From: Phycisphaerae bacterium
GTDB taxonomy: Bacteria > Planctomycetota > Phycisphaerae > Sedimentisphaerales > Anaerobacaceae
NCBI GenBank assembly: GCA_028714855.1
Contig: JAQTLP010000002.1
Span: 62,001-126,000 of the forward strand
DNA length: 64,000 bases
Reading direction: 5' to 3'
This document shows positions 36,172-44,397 of this stretch, piece after piece. The first letter of the stretch is position 1. Each line of letters begins with the position of its first letter. The notes under the pieces were generated by a model, which ran no database searches, was not told where the DNA came from, and saw nothing but the letters and a program-made list of their open reading frames with translations. The position numbers and the translations under genes are program-made.

Positions 36172-37119
36172 TCAGGATGGTTTTCTGCTATCCCTGCAGA
36201 ACTGGCCCATCAGCATCATCGCTTCATTCATTTTATCCGCAGAGCCGTCCATCTTTGCGTATGCCTCGACCAGTGCTAACAGGTCCGGTGCCGGCGCCGC
36301 ATCGGAAGTACCGTAATGGTGCGAAACGTTAACGATTCCGCCGTCAAGGCCGTACTCCATCGCCTTGGCGACAAAGGCCCTGCAGACGCCGATTTTCCGG
36401 CACGGCAAATCGCGCACGCAATTGCTTATGCCTCCGGTAAAATGAACACCTTTCATTTCCGGGTCGTTCTTTATCTTCTTTATGGTTTCGAGTGTCTTGT
36501 ATGTATAACTTTGCTGGCCGGGCTCCATCGGCATATCTATCGCTAAGGGAAATATGGTCGGGTCGAAAAATATCTCTCCGGGCTTAAAGCCGTACTTGTC
36601 TGTGGCTTCTCTGAAAATTTCCTTCGCCACCGAATAAAAATCGTCAATCGAAGGCTGACTGGATTCCACCATCAAAAGGCCGACAAAGGCGTAGTCGTAG
36701 TCTTTTTTCAGCGGCAGCATATTATTCATCGTGTAAACCTTTATCGAGTTCACAAGCGGCTGGGCGACTTTCTGGTCCGTATTGTACCATTCCTTCAGCC
36801 CGGCCTTGAGCACGTTATCGTTGCTGCTGTCGATGCAAATCGGCACGCCCCTGCCCCAATTGCGGACCATTTTGACGTATTCGACCATCATATCGACCGC
36901 AATCTGCTGGTCGTCTTCGCCGAAGGCGTCGAGATTGACCGCGATATAATCAGCCCCCTCTGCCGCCTGAGATTCAATCAGGGCCTTGATATAATTCAGC
37001 GGTTCCGAAGGCTTCGAATATGCGTCAGGCCCAAGCTCCATTAACCGCTTCATCTGCTCTGCCGTCTTTGGTATCGACGCATGCACCGACTCGCCAATCG
37101 AAATAAATTTTTTTGTCAT
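36172..37119 (-). CDS. Pterin-binding methyltetrahydrofolate:corrinoid methyltransferase (AcsE-like)
   Basis: The 315-residue TIM-barrel protein has the pterin-binding (dihydropteroate synthase-like) pattern: ISIGESVHASIP, GADYIAVNLDAFGEDD, VPICIDSSN, EIFFDPTIFPLA and GVHFTGGISNCVRDLP. Such proteins move the methyl group of methyl-THF to a corrinoid protein, either in the Wood-Ljungdahl pathway or in a split methionine synthase. It follows metF with a 3-bp gap, so methyl-THF made by MetF would be its direct substrate. The corrinoid protein is not in the window. Confidence 0.88.
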   Translation of the reverse strand: MTKKFISIGESVHASIPKTAEQMKRLMELGPDAYSKPSEPLNYIKALIESQAAEGADYIAVNLDAFGEDDQQIAVDMMVEYVKMVRNWGRGVPICIDSSNDNVLKAGLKEWYNTDQKVAQPLVNSIKVYTMNNMLPLKKDYDYAFVGLLMVESSQPSIDDFYSVAKEIFREATDKYGFKPGEIFFDPTIFPLAIDMPMEPGQQSYTYKTLETIKKIKNDPEMKGVHFTGGISNCVRDLPCRKIGVCRAFVAKAMEYGLDGGIVNVSHHYGTSDAAPAPDLLALVEAYAKMDGSADKMNEAMMLMGQFCRDSRKPS

Positions 37120-37122
37120 CGC

Positions 37123-38004
37123 TTAAATCCTTACCGCGCTTAAAATCTCTCTTACTGGTTCAACTTTATTCAAACTATAAAAATGCAGCCCCGGTGCACC
37201 GGCTTCAAGCAGCTCTTTGCATTGATTAACGGCAAACTCTACGCCTTTTTTGTATGTTTCTTCCGCGTTGCCGTCAAGGGGTTTGAAAATATCGTGGACT
37301 TTCTGCGGAATGGTTGCGCCGCAGGTCTTACAGAACCTAAGCAGAGTCTGGTAATCCGTTATCGGCAGAATCCCCGGCAGTATAGGCACAGTCACCCCCA
37401 CCTTTCTTATCCTGTCCACATATTCGAAATAGTCCTTGTTCTCAAAGAAAAGCTGGGTAATTACAAATTCGCCGCCGGTGTCAATTTTAATCTTCATATA
37501 TTTGGAATCGGTGGGCTTGTCCGAGCAATTGATGTGCCCCTCTGGAAAACCGGCCACGCCGATACTGAAGAAATCCCCGAAACTGCGAATCATTCCAATC
37601 AATTGATAACAATACTCGTAGCCGTCCGGTGCGGGCTTCCAATCCTCGCCCACGGGAGCATCCCCGCGAAGGGCAAGAATATTGCAGATATTTCTTTTTT
37701 TCATTTCCGTCAGGATTGTCTTTAGTTCATCCCTGCTGTGCCCGACGCAGGTAAAATGGTGCATCACCGGAATATCGGTATTCTTCTGTATCTCGTCGGC
37801 GATTTCCATTGTCATCGCCCGCGTTGTGCCGCCCGCTCCGTATGTTACCGAAAACCAGTCCGGCTTCAAGTCGGCATAAATACCCGCCGTTTCAAAAAGC
37901 TTCAGCTTGCCCTTATCCGTCTTGGGCGGGAAAAATTCAAAAGAATATGTGCGCTCCTTAGCTTTGCCCTTCTCTTCCAAAATATCTGCAATTTTTCTTA
38001 TCAT
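37123..38004 (-). CDS. metF: Methylenetetrahydrofolate reductase
   Basis: MetF reduces 5,10-methylene-THF to 5-methyl-THF with FAD. The start at 38004 (MIRKIADILEEKG) has AGGA upstream; nine extra residues from an earlier start look spurious. The 293 residues include YSFEFFPPKTDKG, FSVTYGAGGTTR, HFTCVGHSRDEL, NILALRGDAP, FVITQLFFENKDYFEYVDR and PILPGILPITDY. It is coupled to the pterin methyltransferase downstream. No SAM or cobalamin riboswitch was recognised upstream. Confidence 0.96.
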   Translation of the reverse strand: MIRKIADILEEKGKAKERTYSFEFFPPKTDKGKLKLFETAGIYADLKPDWFSVTYGAGGTTRAMTMEIADEIQKNTDIPVMHHFTCVGHSRDELKTILTEMKKRNICNILALRGDAPVGEDWKPAPDGYEYCYQLIGMIRSFGDFFSIGVAGFPEGHINCSDKPTDSKYMKIKIDTGGEFVITQLFFENKDYFEYVDRIRKVGVTVPILPGILPITDYQTLLRFCKTCGATIPQKVHDIFKPLDGNAEETYKKGVEFAVNQCKELLEAGAPGLHFYSLNKVEPVREILSAVRI

Positions 38005-38556
38005 TTCGTCCTTTCCGCCGCAGAGCAGCAAGACCCCGCTGAAGGCGGGCTTGTCATTTCAGCAATAATAACACCTTGTTTTATAACTTTTATCTATAAT
38101 GACTTATATAAACTATTTGCAAAGACTTCTACAACACAGAAGTCGTTTTTTCGCACTATATTGCTACGAAAATACTCAACAATGTGTCGTTGCGAAGATT
38201 TCAACGCTGTGGATAACCTGTTGATAACCAAAATTCCGTCCTTTCAAGGAATTTCCAGCGGCACCAAATAAAACCAACGTGTTTTTTGCCGCCGCCCTGT
38301 AATCCTGCTCACTGTCAAAATCACAACCTTTAACTCACGAATAGCAAAGAAGTTATGAGAGTCTGCTGCAAATATTTACAAAATCAAATTGGAGCCCAGA
38401 GTATCATATTACCAATTTTACCGAAACAGCCTAATTTAACACAGTCTCCAAACAAAATCAGCCTTTAGTGGATAATTCTTAGAAATGCCCGCGGACTTAA
38501 AAATGCTCCTTAATCCATAATCCTGCTGATTTTATAGATTTCGCAAGGCTATAGAA
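38005..38556. other. 552-bp AT-rich gap with DnaA-box-like sites
   Basis: No gene is supported. It contains a tandem pair of DnaA-box-like nonamers (38208-38227), a further one-mismatch match AGTGGATAA (38467-38475), and a hairpin GACTTCT/AGAAGTC followed by TTTTTT (about 38126-38152) that would terminate plus-strand transcription although no plus-strand gene precedes it. Confidence 0.45.
38208..38227 (-). promoter_or_regulatory. Tandem DnaA-box-like nonamers
   Basis: The minus strand reads a perfect TTATCCACA (38216-38208) next to TTATCAACA (38227-38219), one mismatch from consensus, 11 bp apart, about one helical turn. They may bind DnaA. The adjacent gene directions do not change here. 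Confidence 0.4.
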
Positions 38557-39180
38557 TCAGGAAAATGTTCGAACAAGCAACAGTATGGCAAATTTAGACA
38601 GCACCTCCGCCCCTATTAAGCTGACAACGAATGTTACAATCGCTGCCGCACCTTTGATATTACACGATACCGTGTATGCCCGGTACATCAACACTACCAT
38701 CCAAATCATCATAAGAATAAGTACAATCATCGCAAACCCGAATACAAACACATCTATAGAGCTAATTGCCGCCGGTGCAGTTTGCGCAACCTTGGACACT
38801 ATATGCTCAAGGACTCTTCTGTTGGCATCCGGAATCATCGCCACAGCAGCTATCAGGTAAGGCCATCTCGCCAGAGCCTGCGTCCCGAGAACATCTATCA
38901 CTCTGAACGATGACCGCGACACAATCAAACCGAAGAAAAATAGCGGAATCACCATACATATCCAATCTATCATACCCTCAACTAAGAAAAACCACATCGG
39001 AGCCGCAGCGCCTGTATGAACATCAAGAACTCCATCGAAGTGAGTATTGCTGATTGAGCCGATAAACGAGCTTAACAATATAATCGCCAAACCCAACAGT
39101 AAGGCCTGAAAACCTGCCATGAACCTGAAAGGATTAAACAGCCGCTGGCTAAGACGACTACTATTTGCTGTATCAGTCAT
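38557..39180 (-). CDS. YIP1-like multi-span membrane protein
   Basis: The 207-residue protein has about five membrane helices and starts LFNPFRFMAGFQALLLGLAI, as YIP1-family proteins in bacteria do. It overlaps the DUF2089 gene by 4 bp (ATGA). The trio DUF3887-DUF2089-YIP1 is a recurrent bacterial operon. Function is unknown; a membrane effector controlled by the DUF2089 protein is a reasonable guess. Confidence 0.75.
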   Translation of the reverse strand: MTDTANSSRLSQRLFNPFRFMAGFQALLLGLAIILLSSFIGSISNTHFDGVLDVHTGAAAPMWFFLVEGMIDWICMVIPLFFFGLIVSRSSFRVIDVLGTQALARWPYLIAAVAMIPDANRRVLEHIVSKVAQTAPAAISSIDVFVFGFAMIVLILMMIWMVVLMYRAYTVSCNIKGAAAIVTFVVSLIGAEVLSKFAILLLVRTFS

Positions 39181-39476
39181 AATTTCTTCTCCTTACCTTC
39201 TTTCCCGCCTTTTTCAGTGAATTTAATTCGTTCGATAACCTCATCGAGCCGGTTGCGGACCGTCGGATAGCTCAGTCCCAACAGCTTCGCCATCTCTTTC
39301 AGCGAACCACTTGCCTTGATAAACTCCAGTACGAAACCCTCATCGTCGGTCGAGAGTCTCGCCAGTAAGGGCAGTTCATATTGGCCTTGGATTTCCGTCT
39401 GGCACCGCTGGCAAACAAGACTTTTCACATTTAGCAGACTGCTGCACGATGGACATATCGCAGGTAACACTTTCAT
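39177..39476 (-). CDS. DUF2089 protein: zinc ribbon plus HTH
   Basis: The 99-residue protein begins with a zinc ribbon, CPSC at residues 9-12 and CQRC at residues 27-30. It continues with LPLLARLSTDDEGFVLEFIKASGSLKEMAKLLGLSYPTVRNRLDEVI, a helix-turn-helix. It is probably a DNA-binding regulator of its own operon. It starts 31 bp after the DUF3887 stop and overlaps the YIP1-like gene. Confidence 0.9.
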   Translation of the reverse strand: MKVLPAICPSCSSLLNVKSLVCQRCQTEIQGQYELPLLARLSTDDEGFVLEFIKASGSLKEMAKLLGLSYPTVRNRLDEVIERIKFTEKGGKEGKEKKL

Positions 39477-39506
39477 ACAGCTATTTCCTTCTACTCAATA
39501 AGTTTT

Positions 39507-39950
39507 TTATTTAGCAGGCTGACTGGGAACGAAAAACAGGCCCGCCACCTGCTGCTTGTCATTGAAAACAACTTTGGCGTCGAGTGGGCCTTTTTCAAAT
39601 TTGCAGGTCACGAAAATTACATCATACCGCAGAATCTTCCCCCTTCTGGTTCCAGCCTGCTCGACAAAAGGCCCCAACTGGGCGATTAAAGAATTCCAAA
39701 ACTGCTGCAGTTTTTCCGCAGTCAGCGTCTTTTTCATAATTCTGTCGAAATTCTCCGTCGCCTTCTCGCAATCACCGCTCGAAAGCGCGCTCACCAAATC
39801 CTTCGCCAGAATTTCGATAGATGTGGATTCAATGCCCGATTCCTGCGGGACTGTTTGGGCCGGCCCGGCACCTTTAAATCCCCATATAACCGCAGCTATG
39901 ATTAGCGCCGCCCAAATACTAATGCCCGCTATGCCTATAATCCGCCTCAT
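39507..39950 (-). CDS. Exported DUF3887 domain protein
   Basis: The 147-residue protein has an N-terminal membrane anchor or signal (IIGIAGISIWAALIIAAVIWG). The DUF3887 domain follows: AKDLVSALSSGDCEKATENFDRIMKKTLTAEKLQQFWNSL, then GKILRYDVIFVTCKFEKGPLDAKVVFN and the ending QQVAGLFFVP. The fold is NTF2/cystatin-like and may bind a small ligand outside the membrane. It is first in the operon with DUF2089 and YIP1-like genes. Confidence 0.85.
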   Translation of the reverse strand: MRRIIGIAGISIWAALIIAAVIWGFKGAGPAQTVPQESGIESTSIEILAKDLVSALSSGDCEKATENFDRIMKKTLTAEKLQQFWNSLIAQLGPFVEQAGTRRGKILRYDVIFVTCKFEKGPLDAKVVFNDKQQVAGLFFVPSQPAK

Positions 39951-39995
39951 TAACAGCCTTTCTATTTATCAATAAAATTCAACATCTATTTAATA

Positions 39996-40023
39996 ATATT
40001 AAACTATTATTTACTTTTTGCAA
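39996..40023 (-). promoter_or_regulatory. Probable promoter of the DUF3887-DUF2089-YIP1 operon
   Basis: On the minus strand TTGCAA (40023-40018) and TAATAT (40001-39996) are 16 bp apart, about 50 bp before the DUF3887 start, in very AT-rich sequence. Confidence 0.4.
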
Positions 40024-40185
40024 GTAAAAAATTGATATTTTTTAACATTTTTTACATCCTAAAACCAGCTTTCAACCCCAAAAACAGGTGCAAAGAACAG
40101 GTATGGCTATATAGAAATGAAGGGTTAGAAAGTCAGATAGCAGTTGATTGATGTAGATTTCGGGATTTTCAAAACGCTATTCTTT

Positions 40186-40938
40186 TCATTTCTGCTTTTT
40201 CAAAACATTATCATCCAGCCATCGCTTCAGGCCGGGCAGACGAATTCCATATTTATCTCCAAGAAGCTTACCGAGCTTTGGAATCTTCAATATAACGTCA
40301 TCTTCATTGCCCGCTACAGTAAAGCCTTCGTATTCAAAGGTATTATCTCTTGATTGAATTTTGATTTGAACAGTAGGCATATCAGACTTTAGCTCTTCAT
40401 AATAAATCTCAGCATCGGCGAACAAACTTTTAATCGCGTTGAGATCATCCAAGTTAGTTATACTTGCTCTCTTAAGTCCTTGAAAATCAACGTCGACTTG
40501 CAGAATGTCCCTTTTGCTGAAAGATTGTACAACCAATAACTCTTTTTGCTGTTTCTGAAATAGAGGAATTGCCAGAAAGGTGCATACACCTACCCCAATA
40601 GCGGTACCGAAAACAAGTCCCACTATACCTTTGAAACGAACTTTCAAGATACGCCTTTTTGAAATAACATACCAACCACATCCCAAAAGTATTCCAGGGA
40701 AACAACCCAATGCGCCAGCTAATGAAATTTGTAAGGATAATCGACTGTAAGGAAAAGCCAGATATACTGCTATCGCTGCGATTACCCATCCAACCAGCCC
40801 AGTTGTCCAAATTCGCCAATGTTCCCTAAGAGCAAATCGCATATACTTCTCGTCTCCGGCGATTCCATAGCGGCAAAAAGTGTAGCCGAAAAAGTGTATA
40901 CCTATCAGGGCCACTACTACATTAAATATAGCACCCAT
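40186..40938 (-). CDS. Membrane protein of unknown function
   Basis: The 250-residue protein has about four membrane helices in its first 130 residues (around 5-23, 44-62, 66-88 and 103-125). A soluble domain of about 120 residues follows (DILQVDVDFQGLKRASITNL, then VQIKIQSRDNTFEYEGFTVA). I do not recognise the family. It is monocistronic, with gaps of about 75 and 235 bp on either side. Confidence 0.65.
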   Translation of the reverse strand: MGAIFNVVVALIGIHFFGYTFCRYGIAGDEKYMRFALREHWRIWTTGLVGWVIAAIAVYLAFPYSRLSLQISLAGALGCFPGILLGCGWYVISKRRILKVRFKGIVGLVFGTAIGVGVCTFLAIPLFQKQQKELLVVQSFSKRDILQVDVDFQGLKRASITNLDDLNAIKSLFADAEIYYEELKSDMPTVQIKIQSRDNTFEYEGFTVAGNEDDVILKIPKLGKLLGDKYGIRLPGLKRWLDDNVLKKQK

Positions 40939-41013
40939 GGCAAATTTTTACCTTCCTACGATAGCACAGTATCAAATATCAAATCGATACTTCTGTAGCA
41001 GCATCGTTTAAAA

Positions 41014-42066
41014 TTATTTTCCCTTGAAAGCGGTGATTTTTTCTTTTAATGCCTTGCAGGCGGCTGTCGGGTCAGCAGTTTCGGTAACAGCCGAGCAGAC
41101 GGCAATCGTATTTGCGCCTGCTTTTAAAACATCTTCAACGTTATCGAGCGTTATACCGCCAATGGCGACGTGGCCGATGCCGGTGTCAGCAAGTTCTTTA
41201 ACGCCCCGCTTTACATAATCAAGGCCGACCGGTTTGACTCCCGGCTTTGTGCCGGTAGAAAAGACAGGGCCTAAACTTACATAAGTCGGCAGCTCCTCGC
41301 AGGCAGCGCGCAGCTGCTCGATGGAATGAGTGCTTCTGCCGATGATTAACGGCGCCAGTTGCAGCTTGCGTGCCTGGTCGAGAGGCAAATCATTTTGTCC
41401 GAGATGCACACCGTCTGCGCCGGCGGCGATTGCGATATCGACCCTGTCGTTTATTATGCTCAATACGCCGGCGTCTCTGCAAACCTTTACGAATTCAGAG
41501 GCAAGGGCAAAAAGTTTATCGTCATCGATTCCATTTGCCCGCAATTGAATGCAATCTGCTCCGCCTGAAATACATTGATGAGTCAAAGAAAACGCATCAA
41601 CAGGCAGAGCATTGCTGATTATTACGTATAATCTGACGGGTTTGAATTTTTCGGCTGTGTCGGCAAATAAAACAATGTCTTTCTCGAGCGTATAAGCGGA
41701 GAAGCGAAGCTTTTCGATTGTCTGTGCAACTTCGGGATTGAGCGTCTGCGTCATTTCGGCAAGAGAGCGGAGGGATTCGGTAAGTCTTTTACAGCCGGCG
41801 GTGAAGCAGTCTCTTAAGTCACTGCGTTGAAGCTGGTTATCGACAGTAGCGCCAGCACCAACGTCACCTAAGCTGTCCCTGTTGGCGATGAGCTGAGCGG
41901 GGTCGAGTTTGGCTATGCAAGCGGAAAGGGCATGGCGAAGCTGCTTAGCGCAAGTGGTTAAAGGCGCGGAGTTTAGGGAAAAACGGCAGAAGTCCTCGAT
42001 GACGCGGAGGGCTTCACGGGCACGATTGAAATTGGCATCGATAATTCTATAAACGGGATTAGCCAT
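41014..42066 (-). CDS. thiE: Thiamine-phosphate synthase with N-terminal helical domain
   Basis: ThiE joins HMP-PP and THZ-P to thiamine phosphate. The C-terminal 200 residues are the TIM barrel: RLYVIISNALPVDAFSLTHQ, CISGGADCIQLRANG, LSIINDRVDIAIAAGADGVHLGQNDLPLDQAR, IIGRSTHS, YVSLGPVFSTGTKPG and HVAIGGITLDNV. The first 140 residues (YRIIDANFNRAREALRVIED...) form a helical domain found in cyanobacterial and planctomycete ThiE and in stand-alone proteins. The 350-residue length fits this two-domain type. No TPP riboswitch was recognised upstream. Confidence 0.93.
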   Translation of the reverse strand: MANPVYRIIDANFNRAREALRVIEDFCRFSLNSAPLTTCAKQLRHALSACIAKLDPAQLIANRDSLGDVGAGATVDNQLQRSDLRDCFTAGCKRLTESLRSLAEMTQTLNPEVAQTIEKLRFSAYTLEKDIVLFADTAEKFKPVRLYVIISNALPVDAFSLTHQCISGGADCIQLRANGIDDDKLFALASEFVKVCRDAGVLSIINDRVDIAIAAGADGVHLGQNDLPLDQARKLQLAPLIIGRSTHSIEQLRAACEELPTYVSLGPVFSTGTKPGVKPVGLDYVKRGVKELADTGIGHVAIGGITLDNVEDVLKAGANTIAVCSAVTETADPTAACKALKEKITAFKGK

Positions 42067-42117
42067 AACAGCTTTGATTATACGCTCTTAGGACAATATT
42101 GAACAGCGAAAACAAAA

Positions 42118-42237
42118 ATGAGGGTGCGGTCAAAAGGTGTAGAAAAAGTGGTACAAATTGCTAAAAATGTACAGGAAATTGCTACAAACGTAAATAAACA
42201 TACTAAGAATGTACGGGAAATGTCAAAAATTTTCTGA
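42118..42237 (+). repeat. 21-bp-period repeat, copy 2, open as a 39-residue heptad mini-ORF
   Basis: From the ATG at 42118 one frame is open to the TGA at 42237. The middle reads as four seven-residue units, VQIAKNV, QEIATNV, NKHTKNV and REMSKIF, that is, a 21-bp repeat encoding coiled-coil-like heptads. Positions 42148-42172 are shared with 11469-11493 (24 of 25 bases). There is no good ribosome site before the ATG. The opposite strand is also open (42272-42078) as a by-product. It may be a dispersed repeat rather than a gene. The rest of the 307-bp gap (42067-42373) shows nothing else. Confidence 0.45.
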
Positions 42238-42373
42238 AATTTTTGACACATCGTTCGTGAAGCGTAAGGCATATCTCGTCAGAGAAATTATGGCCACGAA
42301 GAGGCACAAAAAACATCCGCCTTAGCCAAGGCTTCGGCGATACAGGCGAAGAAAAATTGGGCACGAATCCATC

Positions 42374-42748
42374 TTAACGTTCTCCTCCTCGATGTCCTCG
42401 GCGGTGTCGGCCATGGCGAAAACGATGTGGTGGCGGTGGAATCATTTCTGCAGGGACATCGAGTTTGATGGTTCCTCCCTGGATTGAGAGGGCCTTTCCG
42501 TTAACGAGAGCGTCGGCAATTTTTTTATGTGCGGATTCAAGGATTCTGCCGAAGGTCTGGCGTGAAACGCTCATTTTCTCAGCGGCCTGCTCCTGATACA
42601 GGTCCTGCAGGTCGGCTAATCGGACTGCTTCAAGCTCATCTACAGTTAGTGTGGTACACTGCAGTAACGACAAGGGAATCCCCCGTGGTTTGTAGTAGTT
42701 GACCTGCGGCAGGCAGCCAACTCGTCTGCAATGTCTTGGTCTTGGCAT
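42374..42748 (-). CDS. DUF134 family putative DNA-binding regulator
   Basis: The 124-residue protein has the DUF134 pattern: [26 protein letters not shown], then [20 protein letters not shown] and [28 protein letters not shown], a sigma-like helix-turn-helix. The tail is His/Arg rich ([14 protein letters not shown]) and may bind metal. DUF134 genes accompany NifX and MinD-type genes in many anaerobes. It closes a 12-gene run transcribed from about 49.15 kb and is a good candidate to bind the palindrome at 49206-49227. Confidence 0.93.
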   Translation of the reverse strand: MPRPRHCRRVGCLPQVNYYKPRGIPLSLLQCTTLTVDELEAVRLADLQDLYQEQAAEKMSVSRQTFGRILESAHKKIADALVNGKALSIQGGTIKLDVPAEMIPPPPHRFRHGRHRRGHRGGER

Positions 42749-42770
42749 ATCAGATTTCCGTCTTTATTTT

Positions 42771-43598
42771 CTATAAATTAATTCGAGCCCCTACAGAGCA
42801 GATAAAACACCTATCAGGAAAGGTCTCTTTAAATTTTGTTATAGCTTTAACGCCTGTGCAATGCAACGGAGTAATTTTTTCGATTCCATATTTTTTAAAA
42901 GCCTCAATTGTAAGTTCCATTCTGTCTTTGCCTGCATTAACAAGATGCATACCGCCGATGACGGCATATATTTTATTTTTGCCTGTTAATTTACAGATAT
43001 AATCGAGAGTATTAACTGCGCCAGAATGAGCACAGCCCAAGACAACAATTAATCCGTTGGGTGATTCAACGAATAATGCCTGATCATCCAGAAGACTATC
43101 CGGAGTATGACAGTTTTCGTCAACGAAGAACGCTCCGCCAACATTTTCAAAGTTACTTATGCGCGGCACTTGCCCTGTTACTGCTATTCCGGGAAATAAT
43201 TTAGCTGGCGTCACCGTCCAGACAATATGACGGTCTCGAATAGCCTTTTTCGCGGAATCTGACATCCCAATCGATTTCACCCCGGAAGGTTTTTTGCTGA
43301 ATTTTGGTTCAGTCGCGGCAGGGTGCAAATAAATCTTTGCTTTGGCTGCCATATCAAGCACAGCAGAGAGGCCACCTGTATGGTCGTAATGACCGTGACT
43401 TAATATGATAGCATCTGTTCGAGTTAAATCGACGCCCAGCTTTTCTGCATTTTGGATGATCGCATCACTCTGTCCGGTATCGAATAGGATTGTTTTCTCT
43501 TCGTATTCAATCCACAACGACAATCCATGTTCGCTGTTCAGGTCGGCCTTCGCCGCGGCATCGTCCGTCAGAATTTTAATACGAATATCCGGCGACAT
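42771..43598 (-). CDS. Metallo-beta-lactamase fold hydrolase
   Basis: The 275-residue protein has the dinuclear-metal motif SHGHYDHTGG (residues about 64-73), preceded by ILFDTGQSDAII. VVLGCAHSGAVNTLDY and PLHCTG supply the other His ligands. It is closest in pattern to the group labelled 7,8-dihydropterin-6-methyl-ribofuranosylaminobenzene phosphate synthase, often found in NifX/MinD clusters. Its substrate here is unknown. Its ATG shares a base with the stop of the thioesterase gene (TAATG), so the two are coupled. Confidence 0.88.
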   Translation of the reverse strand: MSPDIRIKILTDDAAAKADLNSEHGLSLWIEYEEKTILFDTGQSDAIIQNAEKLGVDLTRTDAIILSHGHYDHTGGLSAVLDMAAKAKIYLHPAATEPKFSKKPSGVKSIGMSDSAKKAIRDRHIVWTVTPAKLFPGIAVTGQVPRISNFENVGGAFFVDENCHTPDSLLDDQALFVESPNGLIVVLGCAHSGAVNTLDYICKLTGKNKIYAVIGGMHLVNAGKDRMELTIEAFKKYGIEKITPLHCTGVKAITKFKETFPDRCFICSVGARINL

Positions 43599-44059
43599 TA
43601 AAACATCTCTAATTTATAGGCAAGTTCAGGTTTGTCAAAAAATTTGGCTTTTGCAACAGCTTTGGTTTTTCCATCCTGAATAATTTCGGCCTTTAAGAAA
43701 TAAAGGGGATGGCATATTTTTTCAATTCGAGCGGTAACTGCTGCCGGTTTATTAATTTGAACGGGGAGTTTGAATTTTGTGTTCATTTCAACTGTTACTG
43801 CCGTCAGTCCTCGAGCGAAAAGGCAATTGCCCATAGCACCATCCAAAATTGACGATATTATGCCGCCGTGCAAAATACCTGAATATCCTTCGTAAGCTTT
43901 GTCGCATTCAAAGGAAGCTTTTATGGTTTTATCGTCGGCAATTTCAAATTCAAGGTGCAGCCCTTTTGTATTGTTCAAACTGCAAACTATGCAGTTTTGA
44001 TGTAAGTTTTTACATACAGAGCATCTGGCAAAAACTGATTGCTTAGTGGTCACAGACAT
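43598..44059 (-). CDS. Hotdog-fold (PaaI-type) thioesterase with Cys-rich N-terminus
   Basis: The ATG at 44059, with GGAG just upstream, gives 153 residues and overlaps the end of the NifX gene by 17 bp. After a Cys-rich start (CSVCKNLHQNCIVCS, four Cys that may bind a metal), the hotdog core has GYSGILHGGIISSILDGAMGNCLF and TVEMNTKFKLPV. These proteins cleave acyl-CoA or similar thioesters. The Cys motif is an addition to the normal PaaI form and fits the metal theme of the cluster. Confidence 0.85.
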   Translation of the reverse strand: MSVTTKQSVFARCSVCKNLHQNCIVCSLNNTKGLHLEFEIADDKTIKASFECDKAYEGYSGILHGGIISSILDGAMGNCLFARGLTAVTVEMNTKFKLPVQINKPAAVTARIEKICHPLYFLKAEIIQDGKTKAVAKAKFFDKPELAYKLEMF

Positions 44060-44381
44060 TTTCTCCGGCCTGAAGGGTTTTATTGAGATAAGCAGAAACA
44101 AGGTTTTCCGGCGTATCAACAGAAGCTCCTACGACCACCTCGATTTGATTCTGTGTGAATAACTGCTGAGCGCGTTGGCCCATTCCGCCGGTAATAACTA
44201 ATTCAACATACAAACCTGCCAACCATTTTGGCATAACGCCCGGCTCGTGAGCCGGCGGCGTTACCAACTCCTGACTTTTGATGGTTTTGCTGTCGGTGTC
44301 CACGTCGATGATGGCGAACTGTTCACAATGGCCGAAGTGCTGCGATAATTTTCCTTCTGTTAATGGTATTGCGATTCTCAT
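44043..44381 (-). CDS. NifX/NifB-domain cofactor-binding protein
   Basis: The 112-residue protein is a single dinitrogenase-iron-molybdenum-cofactor-binding domain: MRIAIPLTEGKLSQHFGHCEQFAIIDVD, LVTPPAHEPGVMPKWLAGL and VITGGMGQRAQQLFTQNQIEVVVG. Relatives bind Fe-S or Mo-Fe clusters or, as orange protein, a Mo-Cu cluster. The terminal CDH may add ligands. It is one of two NifX-like genes flanking the pair of MinD-ferredoxin ATPases. No nif structural genes are in the window, so a nitrogenase role is not implied. Confidence 0.92.
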   Translation of the reverse strand: MRIAIPLTEGKLSQHFGHCEQFAIIDVDTDSKTIKSQELVTPPAHEPGVMPKWLAGLYVELVITGGMGQRAQQLFTQNQIEVVVGASVDTPENLVSAYLNKTLQAGENVCDH

Positions 44382-44397
44382 TTTATTTTGCTCCTTA

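Noticed and set aside
38005-38556. Chromosome origin at the DnaA-like boxes
   Set aside because: No dnaA/dnaN/gyrB neighbours, no change in gene direction and only three box-like sites; kept only as a low-interest finding.
42078-42272. 64-residue minus-strand ORF opposite the 21-bp repeat
   Set aside because: It arises because the repeat lacks stops on both strands; no ribosome site.
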